A DNA stretch of 64,000 nucleotides, from contig CAZDEB010000001.1 in assembly GCA_964504305.1 (NCBI GenBank), positions 62,001 to 126,000 of the forward strand, read 5' to 3'. Position 1 is the first letter of the stretch, and the number at the start of each line of letters is the position of its first letter. A program made the translations under genes and the position numbers. Under the pieces are notes generated by a model, which worked only from the letters and a program-made list of their open reading frames with translations, searched no databases and was not told the origin of the DNA. The stretch is from UBA11606 sp964504305 (GTDB lineage Bacteria; Actinomycetota; Acidimicrobiia; Acidimicrobiales; Aldehydirespiratoraceae). Shown here piece by piece: positions 41,977 to 50,910 of the stretch.

Positions 41977-43176
41977 ATGACCAATTCTCATCATCGAGTG
42001 GTAATCGTCGGCGGTGGTTCAGCAGGAATCTCTGTCGCCGCTCGGCTACGTAAGGAGGTTGATGATGTTGCGGTCATTGACCCGTCGGAAAAGCACTACT
42101 ACCAGCCGCTTTGGACGCTTGTCGGCGGGGGTTGCTCCAAGCGCGAGACCAGCGAGCGAACTGAGGCCTCTGTCATACCCAAAGGTGTCACCTGGGTCAA
42201 GGACGCCGTCACCGAATTCGACCCCGACAACAACGCCGTAATCACCGCGGGCGGCAAGAACATCGGGTACGACGTGCTCGTGGTTTGCCCCGGCATCCAA
42301 CTTGATTGGGGAAAGATTCCCGGTGTCACCGAGACTCTGGGCACCAACGGTGTCTCGTCAAACTACACATTTGACTTAGCACCCAAGACTTGGGATTTCA
42401 TTCAGAGCACCAAGTCTGGTTCTGCGGTATTCACAATGCCGAGCGGTCCAATCAAGTGTGCCGGTGCTCCTCAAAAGATCGCCTACCTCGCGTGCGACTA
42501 CTGGCGCAAGCAGGGCGTACTCGATGCCATCGATGTGCACTTGGTATTGCCAACGCCGGGCATGTTCGGAGTAAAGGTGTTCTCCGACGCCTTGGACAAG
42601 GTCGTTGCCGACTATGGCATCAACGTACATTTCAAGTCCGAGCTCGAGTCGGTTGACTCGTTGTCGAAGGTCGCGTCATTCAAGTCGATGGACGAGGACG
42701 GCGACGCCTTCACGCTTCCCTACGACATGATGCACGTCGTGCCACATCAGTCGGCTCCCGACTGGGTCAAATCCAGCCCGCTGGCCACCGATGCCCCCAC
42801 TGGCTACGTAGACGTCGACAAACACACCCATCAGCACGTTCGTCACAACAACGTCTTTGCTCTCGGCGATGCTGGTTCGACTCCAAACTCCAAGACCGGT
42901 GCGGCAATCCGAAAGCAAGCTCCGGTCGTAGCCGCCAACGTTCTACTCCAGCTTTCGGGCAAGGACCCATCGAAGCAATACGAGGGTTACGCGTCGTGCC
43001 CGCTCACCACCTCGCGTCACCACATGTTGCTGGCCGAGTTCGATTACTCGATGCAGCCAACCCCATCGTTTCCCAAGTTCATCAACGCCCAAAAGCCTCG
43101 CCGAGACATGTGGTACCTCAAGAAGCACGGCTTGCCGTTCATGTATTGGAACCTCATGCTGAAAGGCAAGGCCTGA
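41977..43176 (+). CDS. sqr: Sulfide:quinone oxidoreductase, type II (mitochondrial-like)
   Basis: A 399-residue FAD enzyme that oxidises sulfide to a persulfide or polysulfide and reduces quinone at the membrane. The FAD loop is GGGSAGIS. Two redox cysteines sit in family-typical contexts: Cys161 in GPIKCAGAPQK and Cys341 in GYASCPLTTSRH. The sequence resembles the animal and fungal SQR group by eye (the IKCAGAPQK and YxSCPL contexts). Four bases separate it from a persulfide dioxygenase gene, so the two steps are co-expressed. GGGGGA precedes the ATG. Confidence 0.93.
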   Translation: MTNSHHRVVIVGGGSAGISVAARLRKEVDDVAVIDPSEKHYYQPLWTLVGGGCSKRETSERTEASVIPKGVTWVKDAVTEFDPDNNAVITAGGKNIGYDVLVVCPGIQLDWGKIPGVTETLGTNGVSSNYTFDLAPKTWDFIQSTKSGSAVFTMPSGPIKCAGAPQKIAYLACDYWRKQGVLDAIDVHLVLPTPGMFGVKVFSDALDKVVADYGINVHFKSELESVDSLSKVASFKSMDEDGDAFTLPYDMMHVVPHQSAPDWVKSSPLATDAPTGYVDVDKHTHQHVRHNNVFALGDAGSTPNSKTGAAIRKQAPVVAANVLLQLSGKDPSKQYEGYASCPLTTSRHHMLLAEFDYSMQPTPSFPKFINAQKPRRDMWYLKKHGLPFMYWNLMLKGKA

Positions 43177-43180
43177 CGCG

Positions 43181-44563
43181 ATGATTCTCGAACAGCACTA
43201 TCTCGACTGCCTTTCCCAGGCGTCCTACTTCATTGGGGACGAGACAACTGGGCGAGCGGTCGTTGTCGACCCTCGCCGCGATGTTGCGCCGTACCTCGAA
43301 TCAGCGCGCGAGCACGCCATGACCATCGAGATGGTCATCGAAACGCACTTTCATGCCGACTTTTTGTCCGGTCATCTCGAACTGGCCGAGGCGACAGGCG
43401 CAGAGATTGCCTACGGGTCGGCTGCCAACACCGAATTCGAGTCGCGCGGTCTTGCCGATCGAGAACGAATCGAGCTCGGCGAAGTCGTGCTGGAGATCCG
43501 CCACACTCCTGGCCATACGCCCGAATCAGTCAGTGTTGTCGTGTTCGAGCATGGCTCCGACGACGAAGCCCATGCCGTCCTCACTGGCGACACGATGTTT
43601 GTTGGTGACGTTGGTCGCCCGGACTTGCTGTCCTCGAAAGGGGTTAGCGGGGAGGATCTAGCCAGTGATCTGTTTGATTCGTTGCACGGTCAACTCCTGA
43701 CGCTTCCTGACGCCACGCGGGTTTATCCCGGGCACGGAGCGGGCTCGTCGTGTGGCAAGAATCTATCGAGTGAAACATGGTCCACGATCGGTGCTCAACG
43801 GGCCGGCAATTACGCACTGGCGCCGATGACGAAGGAAGAGTTCATCGACGTAGTCACCGAAGGACAAACGGCGCCTCCCGCCTACTTCTCCTACGACGCA
43901 TCCCTCAACCGCGAGGTTAGGGATCTCTACGAGGACACCATTCCGCCGGCGCTTACTTTGGACGAGGCGGTCGCGGCCCGAAACGCTGGCGGGGTCGTTC
44001 TCGATACCCGCGACCCCAACGACTTTGCATCGGGGCACCTGTCAAGTTCGATCAACATCGGGTTGGCTGGTCGTTACGCCGAATTTGCTGGCGGGGTGTT
44101 CAGTCCAAACGATCGCATCGTGTTGGTCGGCGACGAGGGTACGGCGCTCGAAGCGAAGACCAGGTTGGCCCGAATTGGGTTCGACAACGTGATTGGGTTT
44201 CTCGATCGCCCCCTTGCGGCGTTCGTCGAGAACCCCAGCGAGGTTTCCAGAGCCAAGCGGGTTGACGTGGCCGGCTTGGAGGCGGCTCGCAACGACATTG
44301 ACGGCTTGCAGCTGGTCGATGTCCGTCAGCCCGGAGAAACAGCTGGCGGGATCATCGGGGACGCAACCGTTGTGCCTCTAACTCGACTCAACGAGCAGCT
44401 CGACCAGCTGGATCCGACTGCTCCGACAATCGTGTATTGCGCAGGCGGGTTCCGGTCGTCGATTGCCGCCAGTCGACTGGTTGCCGCAGGTTTCTCCGAC
44501 GTTGCCGATCTCCTCGGAGGTTATGGTGCTTGGAGCGCCGAGAAGGAGTCCAGCAATGTTTGA
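43181..44563 (+). CDS. CstB-like persulfide dioxygenase-rhodanese fusion
   Basis: A 460-residue, three-domain protein. The metallo-beta-lactamase domain (residues 1-230) has THFHADFLSGH, the HTPGHT histidine and a GDxx VGRPDL segment, plus Cys191 in GAGSSCGKN. Domain two is a rhodanese fold lacking the catalytic cysteine (VLVGDEG). Domain three is an active rhodanese with Cys420 in YCAGGFRSS. This layout matches CstB, which oxidises persulfides to sulfite and moves sulfane sulfur to make thiosulfate. It overlaps the next gene by 8 nt. Confidence 0.93.
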   Translation: MILEQHYLDCLSQASYFIGDETTGRAVVVDPRRDVAPYLESAREHAMTIEMVIETHFHADFLSGHLELAEATGAEIAYGSAANTEFESRGLADRERIELGEVVLEIRHTPGHTPESVSVVVFEHGSDDEAHAVLTGDTMFVGDVGRPDLLSSKGVSGEDLASDLFDSLHGQLLTLPDATRVYPGHGAGSSCGKNLSSETWSTIGAQRAGNYALAPMTKEEFIDVVTEGQTAPPAYFSYDASLNREVRDLYEDTIPPALTLDEAVAARNAGGVVLDTRDPNDFASGHLSSSINIGLAGRYAEFAGGVFSPNDRIVLVGDEGTALEAKTRLARIGFDNVIGFLDRPLAAFVENPSEVSRAKRVDVAGLEAARNDIDGLQLVDVRQPGETAGGIIGDATVVPLTRLNEQLDQLDPTAPTIVYCAGGFRSSIAASRLVAAGFSDVADLLGGYGAWSAEKESSNV

Positions 44564-45035
44564 CGTTCTACCCGACCGCTTGCCCTGGTTCATCGGTGGA
44601 CCGGCGCTGGGGTTGTTGATCGTCGGTCTCTTCTTGTTGGCTAATCAACCTCTCGGTGCGAGCGGTGCTTACGTGCAAACTTCAGGCCTGCTGCGTCGCC
44701 GCGAGGGCGTGGTTGTTTGGCGGGTTTGGTATTTCGTGGGCATGTTCTTGGGCGGGATTCTGGTGACTCAGATTTTGCGCGAAGGCGCCGAAGTGCGATC
44801 GGGCTATGACGCGCTCCGCGACGTCTTCCCCCTTGGCGTTACCGTGCCGCTGGTCTTTGGCGGAGCGACCCTTCTTGGATACGGGGCGGCGATGGCGGGC
44901 GGGTGTACGTCGGGCCACGGCATGTGCGGTACGGCCCAAAGGTCTCCGGCCAGCATTGCGGTAACGGCGACGTTCATGGCGACCGCCATCGCCACCACGT
45001 TCGCTCTTCGGCTCTTGACGGGAGGCGACCTGTGA
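44556..45035 (+). CDS. YeeE/YedE-family sulfur transporter half, N-terminal type
   Basis: A 159-residue membrane protein of the YeeE/YedE (TsuA-like) family, carrying the motif GGCTSGHGMCG. ATG 44556 has AGAAGGAG upstream and overlaps the upstream stop. The family moves thiosulfate or other sulfur compounds through conserved cysteines. The partner half is the next gene. Both halves together equal one full-length transporter. Confidence 0.87.
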   Translation: MFDVLPDRLPWFIGGPALGLLIVGLFLLANQPLGASGAYVQTSGLLRRREGVVVWRVWYFVGMFLGGILVTQILREGAEVRSGYDALRDVFPLGVTVPLVFGGATLLGYGAAMAGGCTSGHGMCGTAQRSPASIAVTATFMATAIATTFALRLLTGGDL

Positions 45036-45487
45036 GGCTCAACCTGATCGGTCTGTTATTCGGCCTCATGTTTGGCGCGGTCTTGGCGGCATCGAATCTT
45101 CACGAGTACGACACCATTCACGCCATGTTGCGACTCGATGAGTACGACGTCTTTTGGTTCATGGCGTCCGCAATTGCAGTATCAGCGCCCTTGCTCTGGA
45201 TTCTCGAGAATCGTGGTGTTTCGACACCGTTTGGCGGAACGCTCTCACTCAGTCGTTCGATGCCCGAGCGTCACCACATCAAGGGCGGAGCGCTGTTCGG
45301 GATAGGTTGGGCGATCGCCGGAACTTGTCCGGCTCCGGCATTGGTGATGGTTTCTTCGGGAGCTTTGCTCGGCCTCGTAGCGATTCCCGGGATCTTCTTG
45401 GGTCTGTACCTTCGCGAGCGCCGGCAGTCGACCACTCTGCACGTCGGTGATGGAGAACACCGCGACCTCGTTGGCCAGACCTCTTAG
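45032..45487 (+). CDS. YeeE/YedE-family sulfur transporter half, C-terminal type (DUF6691)
   Basis: A 151-residue membrane protein with the motif AGTCPAPALV, which is the second conserved site of the YeeE/YedE fold. GTG 45032 overlaps the previous stop (GTGA). Split pairs of this kind are common beside sulfide-oxidation genes. It could import or export thiosulfate or a related compound; direction cannot be inferred. Confidence 0.87.
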   Translation: MRLNLIGLLFGLMFGAVLAASNLHEYDTIHAMLRLDEYDVFWFMASAIAVSAPLLWILENRGVSTPFGGTLSLSRSMPERHHIKGGALFGIGWAIAGTCPAPALVMVSSGALLGLVAIPGIFLGLYLRERRQSTTLHVGDGEHRDLVGQTS

Positions 45488-45508
45488 AGACCGTCGAAGC
45501 ACTTATTA

Positions 45509-45541
45509 TTGTCAAATAGGCTAAATGTCCGTATATTCGGT
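45509..45541 (+). promoter_or_regulatory. sulP promoter: near-consensus, leaderless, with the same -10 palindrome as sqr
   Basis: -35 TTGTCA (45509-45514), 17-bp spacer, -10 TATATT (45532-45537), enclosed by CCG and CGG. TCCGTATATTCGGT here aligns with ACCGTACATTCGGT at sqr. The start point expected 6-8 nt after the -10 falls at or next to ATG 45545, so the message should be leaderless, which fits the lack of any ribosome-binding site. Confidence 0.7.
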
Positions 45542-45544
45542 TAA

Positions 45545-47272
45545 ATGGGACTGAGGTGGGCTACTCAATACGAGAAAGCCGACTGGCGCCACGACATGGC
45601 TGCCGGTCTCACCGTGGGAGCAATGTTGGTTCCCCAAGCAATGGCCTATGCCTTGCTCGCAGGACTACCCGCTCAGGTCGGGCTGTACGCCGCGATAGTC
45701 CCGGTGCTTGCGTACGCAGTTTTCGGCACATCGCGCCACCTGGCCGTCGGCCCAGTAGCCATCGTGTCGCTTCTGACCGCCTCCGCTCTCGCTCCGATAG
45801 CTCGAGAAGGCACCGAGGGCTACATCGCCGGCGCCGCGGCCCTGGCTCTGATGGTTGGCGTACTTCACCTGGTTCTTGCCGCGGGCCGGCTGGGATTCCT
45901 GGTCAACTTCTTGTCGCATTCGGTGCTGATCGGATTCACCGCGGCCGCTGCGACAATCATTGCGTTCTCTCAAGTCAAACACCTGCTGGGAATCTCGATC
46001 GATCGTCAAGACCATTTCTTTGGCACGGTTCGCGAGGTCATTGGTCACGCCGGTGATGCCAATACGCCCACACTGATACTCGGCACCGCGTGCTTGGCGG
46101 CGCTGGTACTGCTCAAGCGTTTTGCTCCCAGACTCCCGGCTTCACTCGTCGTGGTCGCCGCTTCGATCGGCGCCACAAAGATGTTGGCGCTGAACGAACG
46201 AGGCGTCGAGGTGGTTGGAGACGTGGCGGGCTCTCTGCCCGGTTTCGCGATCCCCGATGTTGGCGGGTCCGTCATCGCCGATCTGTTTGCCATGGCGGTC
46301 GTGATTACTCTTGTTGGTTTCATGGAATCGATCGCCATTGGCCGGGTTTACGCCCGCCGACATCGATACGACCTGTCACCGAACGGAGAGCTCGTTGGGC
46401 TGGGTGCCGCCAACGTTGCCGCCGGACTTTTTGGTGGATTCCCGGTAACCGGCGGGTTCTCTCGCAGCGCGGTCAACGACGAAACCGGCGCCCGCACGCC
46501 GCTCGCGTCGGTGATTTCGGCCGGCGTCGTGGTCGCCACCTTGCTCTTCTTGACGCCTTTGTTCGCGTCGCTGCCCAACGCGGCGCTCGGTGCCACAATT
46601 CTGATCGCGGTGCTGGGTTTGCTCGACGTCCAAGAGATGCGCCACATTGCCAGCGTCAAACGCAGCGATCTGGTTGGGTTGAGCGTCGCGTACGGCGCGA
46701 CCTTGCTGCTTGGGATCGAGCTTGGGATCGTCGTCGCAATTGTCGCGTCGATGCTTGTTGTGTTCGCCCGAATGTCGACACCGCACGCCGCCGTGCTCGG
46801 CCACGTTGCCAACACCACGAGCTATCGAAACATCGACCGCTTCCCCGAGGCGTTGGTGGTCGACGGTATACGCATAGTTCGCATCGACGCGGCTCTGTCG
46901 TTCGTAAACGCGGTGCACGTCAAGAACCTGTTGTTGAGCCACGCTGATGAGATCGTCGCCGAGCCCCGCGCGATGGTGATCGATGCTTCGGGAATCAACG
47001 ACCTTGATGCCACCGGCGCTCAGATGTTGGCCGAAGTGCTCGTCGCCCTAAAAGAACGTGACATTCGTGTTCATTTCTGTGGAGTAAAGGGTCCGGTCCG
47101 AGACGTCATGCACCGAGCTGGCATCTGGGGCCGACTTGACGACCGGTTGCACCCGTCAGCTCATGATGCGGTATCGGCGATCGAGTCTCCCTCTCCATTA
47201 GCCATAGATCATCGTCGCGCCGGCGTCGATGAACGAAATTCCGATCCCGTCCACGAAACAACCGAGGAGTGA
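45545..47272 (+). CDS. SulP-family inorganic anion transporter with STAS domain
   Basis: A 575-residue transporter with 10-14 membrane segments (VGPVAIVSLLTASAL and GGFPVTGGFSRSAVN are family-typical) and a C-terminal STAS domain (MVIDASGINDLDATGAQML). SulP proteins carry sulfate, bicarbonate or other anions. Set between sulfide-oxidation genes, export of the sulfate or sulfite end product, or its import, is plausible. No ribosome-binding site is present at ATG 45545. The gene ends 2 bp before the next CDS. Confidence 0.92.
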   Translation: MGLRWATQYEKADWRHDMAAGLTVGAMLVPQAMAYALLAGLPAQVGLYAAIVPVLAYAVFGTSRHLAVGPVAIVSLLTASALAPIAREGTEGYIAGAAALALMVGVLHLVLAAGRLGFLVNFLSHSVLIGFTAAAATIIAFSQVKHLLGISIDRQDHFFGTVREVIGHAGDANTPTLILGTACLAALVLLKRFAPRLPASLVVVAASIGATKMLALNERGVEVVGDVAGSLPGFAIPDVGGSVIADLFAMAVVITLVGFMESIAIGRVYARRHRYDLSPNGELVGLGAANVAAGLFGGFPVTGGFSRSAVNDETGARTPLASVISAGVVVATLLFLTPLFASLPNAALGATILIAVLGLLDVQEMRHIASVKRSDLVGLSVAYGATLLLGIELGIVVAIVASMLVVFARMSTPHAAVLGHVANTTSYRNIDRFPEALVVDGIRIVRIDAALSFVNAVHVKNLLLSHADEIVAEPRAMVIDASGINDLDATGAQMLAEVLVALKERDIRVHFCGVKGPVRDVMHRAGIWGRLDDRLHPSAHDAVSAIESPSPLAIDHRRAGVDERNSDPVHETTEE

Positions 47273-47274
47273 CC

Positions 47275-48654
47275 ATGAAACTCGACCAGTTCTACCTTGA
47301 CTGCTTGTCGCAAGCGTCCTATTTGATCGGTGACGAAACCAGCGGCCGGGCTGTTGTGGTTGATCCTCGGCGCGACACCGAAATGTACGTGCGCGAGGCC
47401 GACGAGGCCGGTTTGAAGATCGAGCTCGTGATCGAAACCCACTTTCACGCCGACTTCTTGTCGGGGCATCTCGAGTTGGCCGCCGCGACGGGCGCCGAGA
47501 TTGTCTACTCGTCGGTGGCCCAGACCGACTTTGCGTCGCGGGGCGTCTCCGATGGTGAGCGTTATTTGCTCGGCGATGTCGAGCTCGAGTTTCGTCACAC
47601 TCCCGGTCACACGCCGGAATCCATGAGCATCGTCGTGTACGAGCACGGGGGCGACGACGTTCCTCACGCGGTGCTTACCGGTGACACTTTGTTCATCGGC
47701 GATGTGGGTCGCCCCGACCTGCTGGCCTCCATTGGATTCAGCCGAGACGAACTCGCCCACCAGCTCTACGACAGCTTGCACGAGCGGTTGCTGGCGCTGC
47801 CCGATAGCACCATTGTGTTTCCGGCTCACGGTGCCGGATCGGCGTGCGGGAAGAACCTATCCACCGACACCTCGTCGACAATCGGCGAGCAGCGTCGCAC
47901 GAACTACGCGCTGTTGGCGCCCGACCGCGAGTCGTTCGTGTCGTTGGTGACCGAAGGTCAGCCGCCGGCACCGAGCTACTTCGTGTACGACGCGGTCCTC
48001 AATCGCCAAGATCGGCCGTTGCTCGACGAAACGATGTTGCCGGCGGAGCTCGCCCTCGACGAGGTCGATGCCTTGGTTACCGGTGGCGCCATGATCATCG
48101 ACGGTCGCGATCCCGAGAGTTTCGCGTTGGGTCATCTGCGAGGATCGATCAACGTTGGGCTCAATGGGCGCTACGCCGAATTCGCAGGCTCGGTCGTGCC
48201 GTCCGACGTCGACATTGTGCTCGTGGTCGACGAAGGCTTCGAACGAGAAGCCAAGAATCGCCTGGCCCGGATCGGATTTGATCGCGTGGTCGGCTATCTC
48301 GGCGACTCGCTATCGGTAATGACGAGCCACCCCGACCGGGTGCAACGGGCTTCTAGGCTCACCGCGGCCGCATTCGAGACCCGTAAGTCCGAACTCGACC
48401 AATTCCAGCTGGTCGACATTCGCAACCCCGGTGAGTACGCACTCGGCACGATCGACGACGCGCTGGCCCTGCCGGTAGGTCAGTTGCCCGCCCGCCTCGC
48501 CGAGCTCGATGCCCAGATGCCCACCATCGTGTTCTGCGCAGGCGGCTATCGATCATCGGTCGGAGCGAGCGTCCTGCGTCAGGCTGGTTTCACCGACGTG
48601 TCCGACATCATCGGCGGTTACGGCGCGTGGAGCGAGTTCTGCTCCGTCAGTTGA
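47275..48654 (+). CDS. CstB-like persulfide dioxygenase-rhodanese fusion, second copy
   Basis: A 459-residue paralogue of the protein at 43181, co-linear over the full length with many identical segments (ETHFHADFLSGHLELA, VGRPDLLAS, SFVxLVTEGQ). Cys191 (SACGKN) and the C-terminal rhodanese Cys421 (FCAGGYRSS) are kept, and the middle rhodanese again lacks its cysteine (VVDEGF). CCGAGGAG lies before ATG 47275. It probably arose by duplication within this cluster, and the copies may differ in substrate range or regulation. The 3' end overlaps hutH by 8 bp. Confidence 0.93.
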   Translation: MKLDQFYLDCLSQASYLIGDETSGRAVVVDPRRDTEMYVREADEAGLKIELVIETHFHADFLSGHLELAAATGAEIVYSSVAQTDFASRGVSDGERYLLGDVELEFRHTPGHTPESMSIVVYEHGGDDVPHAVLTGDTLFIGDVGRPDLLASIGFSRDELAHQLYDSLHERLLALPDSTIVFPAHGAGSACGKNLSTDTSSTIGEQRRTNYALLAPDRESFVSLVTEGQPPAPSYFVYDAVLNRQDRPLLDETMLPAELALDEVDALVTGGAMIIDGRDPESFALGHLRGSINVGLNGRYAEFAGSVVPSDVDIVLVVDEGFEREAKNRLARIGFDRVVGYLGDSLSVMTSHPDRVQRASRLTAAAFETRKSELDQFQLVDIRNPGEYALGTIDDALALPVGQLPARLAELDAQMPTIVFCAGGYRSSVGASVLRQAGFTDVSDIIGGYGAWSEFCSVS

Positions 48655-50173
48655 TCGTCGCGCCTGCCGCGGTGCTGGCCTCGTGGGGTCGCGCCGACGC
48701 GAGCAACGTTTCGGCCGCAGCCAATTCGGGGGCCAGATAACGGTCGGCGCCCGGCCCGGGCACCTCGGAGCGAAGCAGCGCCACGAGCGCCGCAGTTGGC
48801 GGTGCGGGGGTAAGTGGCGCCCTCAGGTCGATAGCACGAGCCGAGATCACGTATTCGACGGCGAGTATCCGCCGGACGTTGTCGACGACCTTGCGGAGCT
48901 TGCGAACCGCTCCCCATGCCATCGACACGTGGTCTTCTTGCATCCCCGATGTCGGGAGAGAATCGACCGAAGCGGGAACTGCGAGACGTTTGTTCTCCGA
49001 TGCCATTGCCGCCGCGGTGTAATGGCCGATCATCAAACCGCTGTCGACGCCCACCTCGTCGGCAAGGAAGGGCGGGAGCCCATGGCTGCGAGTCTTGTCG
49101 AGCAGCCGATCCATGCGGCGCTCGGCGATGGCGCCGACTTCGGTCAGGGCGATCGCCAAAAAATCGGCAGCAAACCCGAGCGGGGCACCGTGGAAGTTGC
49201 CGCACGACTCGACACGACCATCAGCGAGCACCATCGGATTGTCGATCGCCGATGCCAGTTCCCATTGGGCGACCCGCTCGGAGTGATCGACGCAGTCGCG
49301 GACCGCGCCGTGAACCGATGGCGTGCACCGAATGCTGTAGGCATCCTGAACTCTGCTGTCGCCCTCGGCGTGGCTGGCCACGATCTCGGAGTTGGCGAGC
49401 ATCGATCGCAGATTGGCGGCGCTCACTGCTTGTCCCGGATGTGGTCGCAGGGCTTGCAGATCGGCGGCAAACGGAGCATCGGTGGCCAGGAGACCTTCGA
49501 CCGTGAGGGCCGCGATCATGTCGGCTTGGCCGAGCAGTCTGCGGGTGTCGTAAACGGCGAGACACAACATCCCCAAGATCGCGTCGGTGCCGTTGGTAAC
49601 CGACAGTCCTTCCTTCTCGGCCAGTTCGATCGGATCGAGGCCGGCCGAACTCAAAGCGGTTGCTGCGGGCTGGCGGACGCCCTCGTAGTCGACTTCGCCC
49701 TCCCCGAGCAAGGCCAGCGCACCGTGGGCCAAAGGCGCAAGATCGCCGCTCGCGCCGAGCGATCCGTACTCGGGCACGACCGGGGTGATCCCGGCATTGA
49801 GAAGGTTGACCATGGCCTCGGCCACAAGCGGGCGCGCTCCGCTGGCTCCCAGGGCCAGCGTGCGAGCCCGTAGAAAAACCATCGCTCGCACAACTTCGGT
49901 CTCGACGGGATCACCCATGCCGGCGGCGTGGCTTCGGACCAACGCCACCTGTAGTGCCCGGCGACGTTCGGGCGGAATCGACACGTTGGCCAACGCACCG
50001 AAACCGGTTGAGATCCCATACTTGGGTTCGCCTTCGGCCAGCGCCTCTACGACGTTTCTCGCCGCGGCCATTCGTTCGATCGCGCTGGCGCTGATAGCGA
50101 CCGACTCGTTGCGACGAGCAACCCGCACCACATCGTCGATCGTGACGCCCGGCCCCTCGAGTAACACTGTCAT
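48647..50173 (-). CDS. hutH: Histidine ammonia-lyase
   Basis: A 508-residue lyase that converts histidine to urocanate and ammonia. The MIO-forming tripeptide Ala141-Ser142-Gly143 sits in GSLGASGDLAPLAH. Substrate-site pieces VTNGTDAILG, NFHGAPLGF and SMQE-like GMQEDHVSM are visible. ATG 50173 overlaps the iclR stop by ATGA; a frame extending to 50764 runs through the regulator and is rejected. It is the first step of the pathway continued by the divergent genes. Confidence 0.95.
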   Translation of the reverse strand: MTVLLEGPGVTIDDVVRVARRNESVAISASAIERMAAARNVVEALAEGEPKYGISTGFGALANVSIPPERRRALQVALVRSHAAGMGDPVETEVVRAMVFLRARTLALGASGARPLVAEAMVNLLNAGITPVVPEYGSLGASGDLAPLAHGALALLGEGEVDYEGVRQPAATALSSAGLDPIELAEKEGLSVTNGTDAILGMLCLAVYDTRRLLGQADMIAALTVEGLLATDAPFAADLQALRPHPGQAVSAANLRSMLANSEIVASHAEGDSRVQDAYSIRCTPSVHGAVRDCVDHSERVAQWELASAIDNPMVLADGRVESCGNFHGAPLGFAADFLAIALTEVGAIAERRMDRLLDKTRSHGLPPFLADEVGVDSGLMIGHYTAAAMASENKRLAVPASVDSLPTSGMQEDHVSMAWGAVRKLRKVVDNVRRILAVEYVISARAIDLRAPLTPAPPTAALVALLRSEVPGPGADRYLAPELAAAETLLASARPHEASTAAGATIN

Positions 50174-50844
50174 GAAGCGACCTCCTCCGAAACAGAGCCG
50201 ATCGTTCGAGAGATTTGCGACGCGGCCGCCTTTATCGCCGCGCTCACGGTCTTCTGGGCTTTCGGGCCGAGCCGGTGCTGCGGGCCGACGACCGACAAGG
50301 CAATCGGCACTGGCGAGGCAACCTGGAGGGCCAAGGAGACGGCGGTGATGTCGGGTTCGACCGCACCGTGACGCACCGCAATTGTTCCTGGCGACGCCAG
50401 CGCCGCGCCTATTGCCGAGCCTTTGAGCGGCACGGTTTGCCCGACCCAACCAACGTGGCGGATGGCGGCTGTGCTTTCGGCAGTGGCGACATAGGCCGCG
50501 GTGAGTCCGTCGCTGACCGCCAGGTAGGCCGACTCGCCGGTTTGATTGGCCAGCTCTTCGAGATGGGGTTGGGCCGCGGCAACGATGTTGTCGAGGGGGC
50601 CCTGCTCTCGCAGTGTTGCGGCGATGCGATGCAAAGTAGGTCCGGCCGCGAACTGTCCGGCATCGTCTCTCATTACGTAACCGCGGGTTTCGAGGGCACG
50701 AAGGTGTCGAAGGGCAGTGGTGGGGGTGAGTTCGGCCTGAGCTGCGGCTCGGGTGAGATTGCACTCGCCCGCGGCCAACACGATCTCGAGCAAGTCGAGC
50801 ACTCGTCCAACCGAGCGTGGCACTACTTCGGTGGCGCTTGGCAT
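50170..50844 (-). CDS. IclR-family regulator of the hut genes
   Basis: A 224-residue regulator with an N-terminal winged helix (SVGRVLDLLEIVLAAGE, then LTPTTALRHLRALETRGYV) and a C-terminal IclR effector domain. GGGAAGGG lies upstream of ATG 50844; a GTG 6 nt earlier is poorly spaced. It is in an operon with hutH and divergent from hutU, with a perfect palindrome in the gap. The inducer is probably urocanate or histidine, by analogy with other hut regulators, although HutC is the usual one. Confidence 0.92.
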   Translation of the reverse strand: MPSATEVVPRSVGRVLDLLEIVLAAGECNLTRAAAQAELTPTTALRHLRALETRGYVMRDDAGQFAAGPTLHRIAATLREQGPLDNIVAAAQPHLEELANQTGESAYLAVSDGLTAAYVATAESTAAIRHVGWVGQTVPLKGSAIGAALASPGTIAVRHGAVEPDITAVSLALQVASPVPIALSVVGPQHRLGPKAQKTVSAAIKAAASQISRTIGSVSEEVAS

Positions 50845-50866
50845 TGTCACACCCTTCCCATCGAGT

Positions 50867-50881
50867 TGTCAGTCACTGACA
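50867..50881. promoter_or_regulatory. 15-bp perfect palindrome, candidate hut operator
   Basis: TGTCAGTCACTGACA is a perfect palindrome with one central base, in the 66-bp gap between iclR-hutH and hutU. A wider GTTGTCA...TGACAAC pair (50865-50871 and 50897-50903) surrounds it. IclR proteins bind such odd palindromes, so this site probably controls both directions. Confidence 0.7.
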
Positions 50882-50910
50882 TCGAATGTTGAGTGTTGAC
50901 AACGTAGGTC

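Noticed and set aside
48509..49873. Open frame of 454 codons on the plus strand, opposite hutH
   Set aside because: It is antisense to a clear hutH with MIO motif; the translation has low-complexity, Arg/Gly-rich composition typical of a mirror frame in GC-rich DNA.
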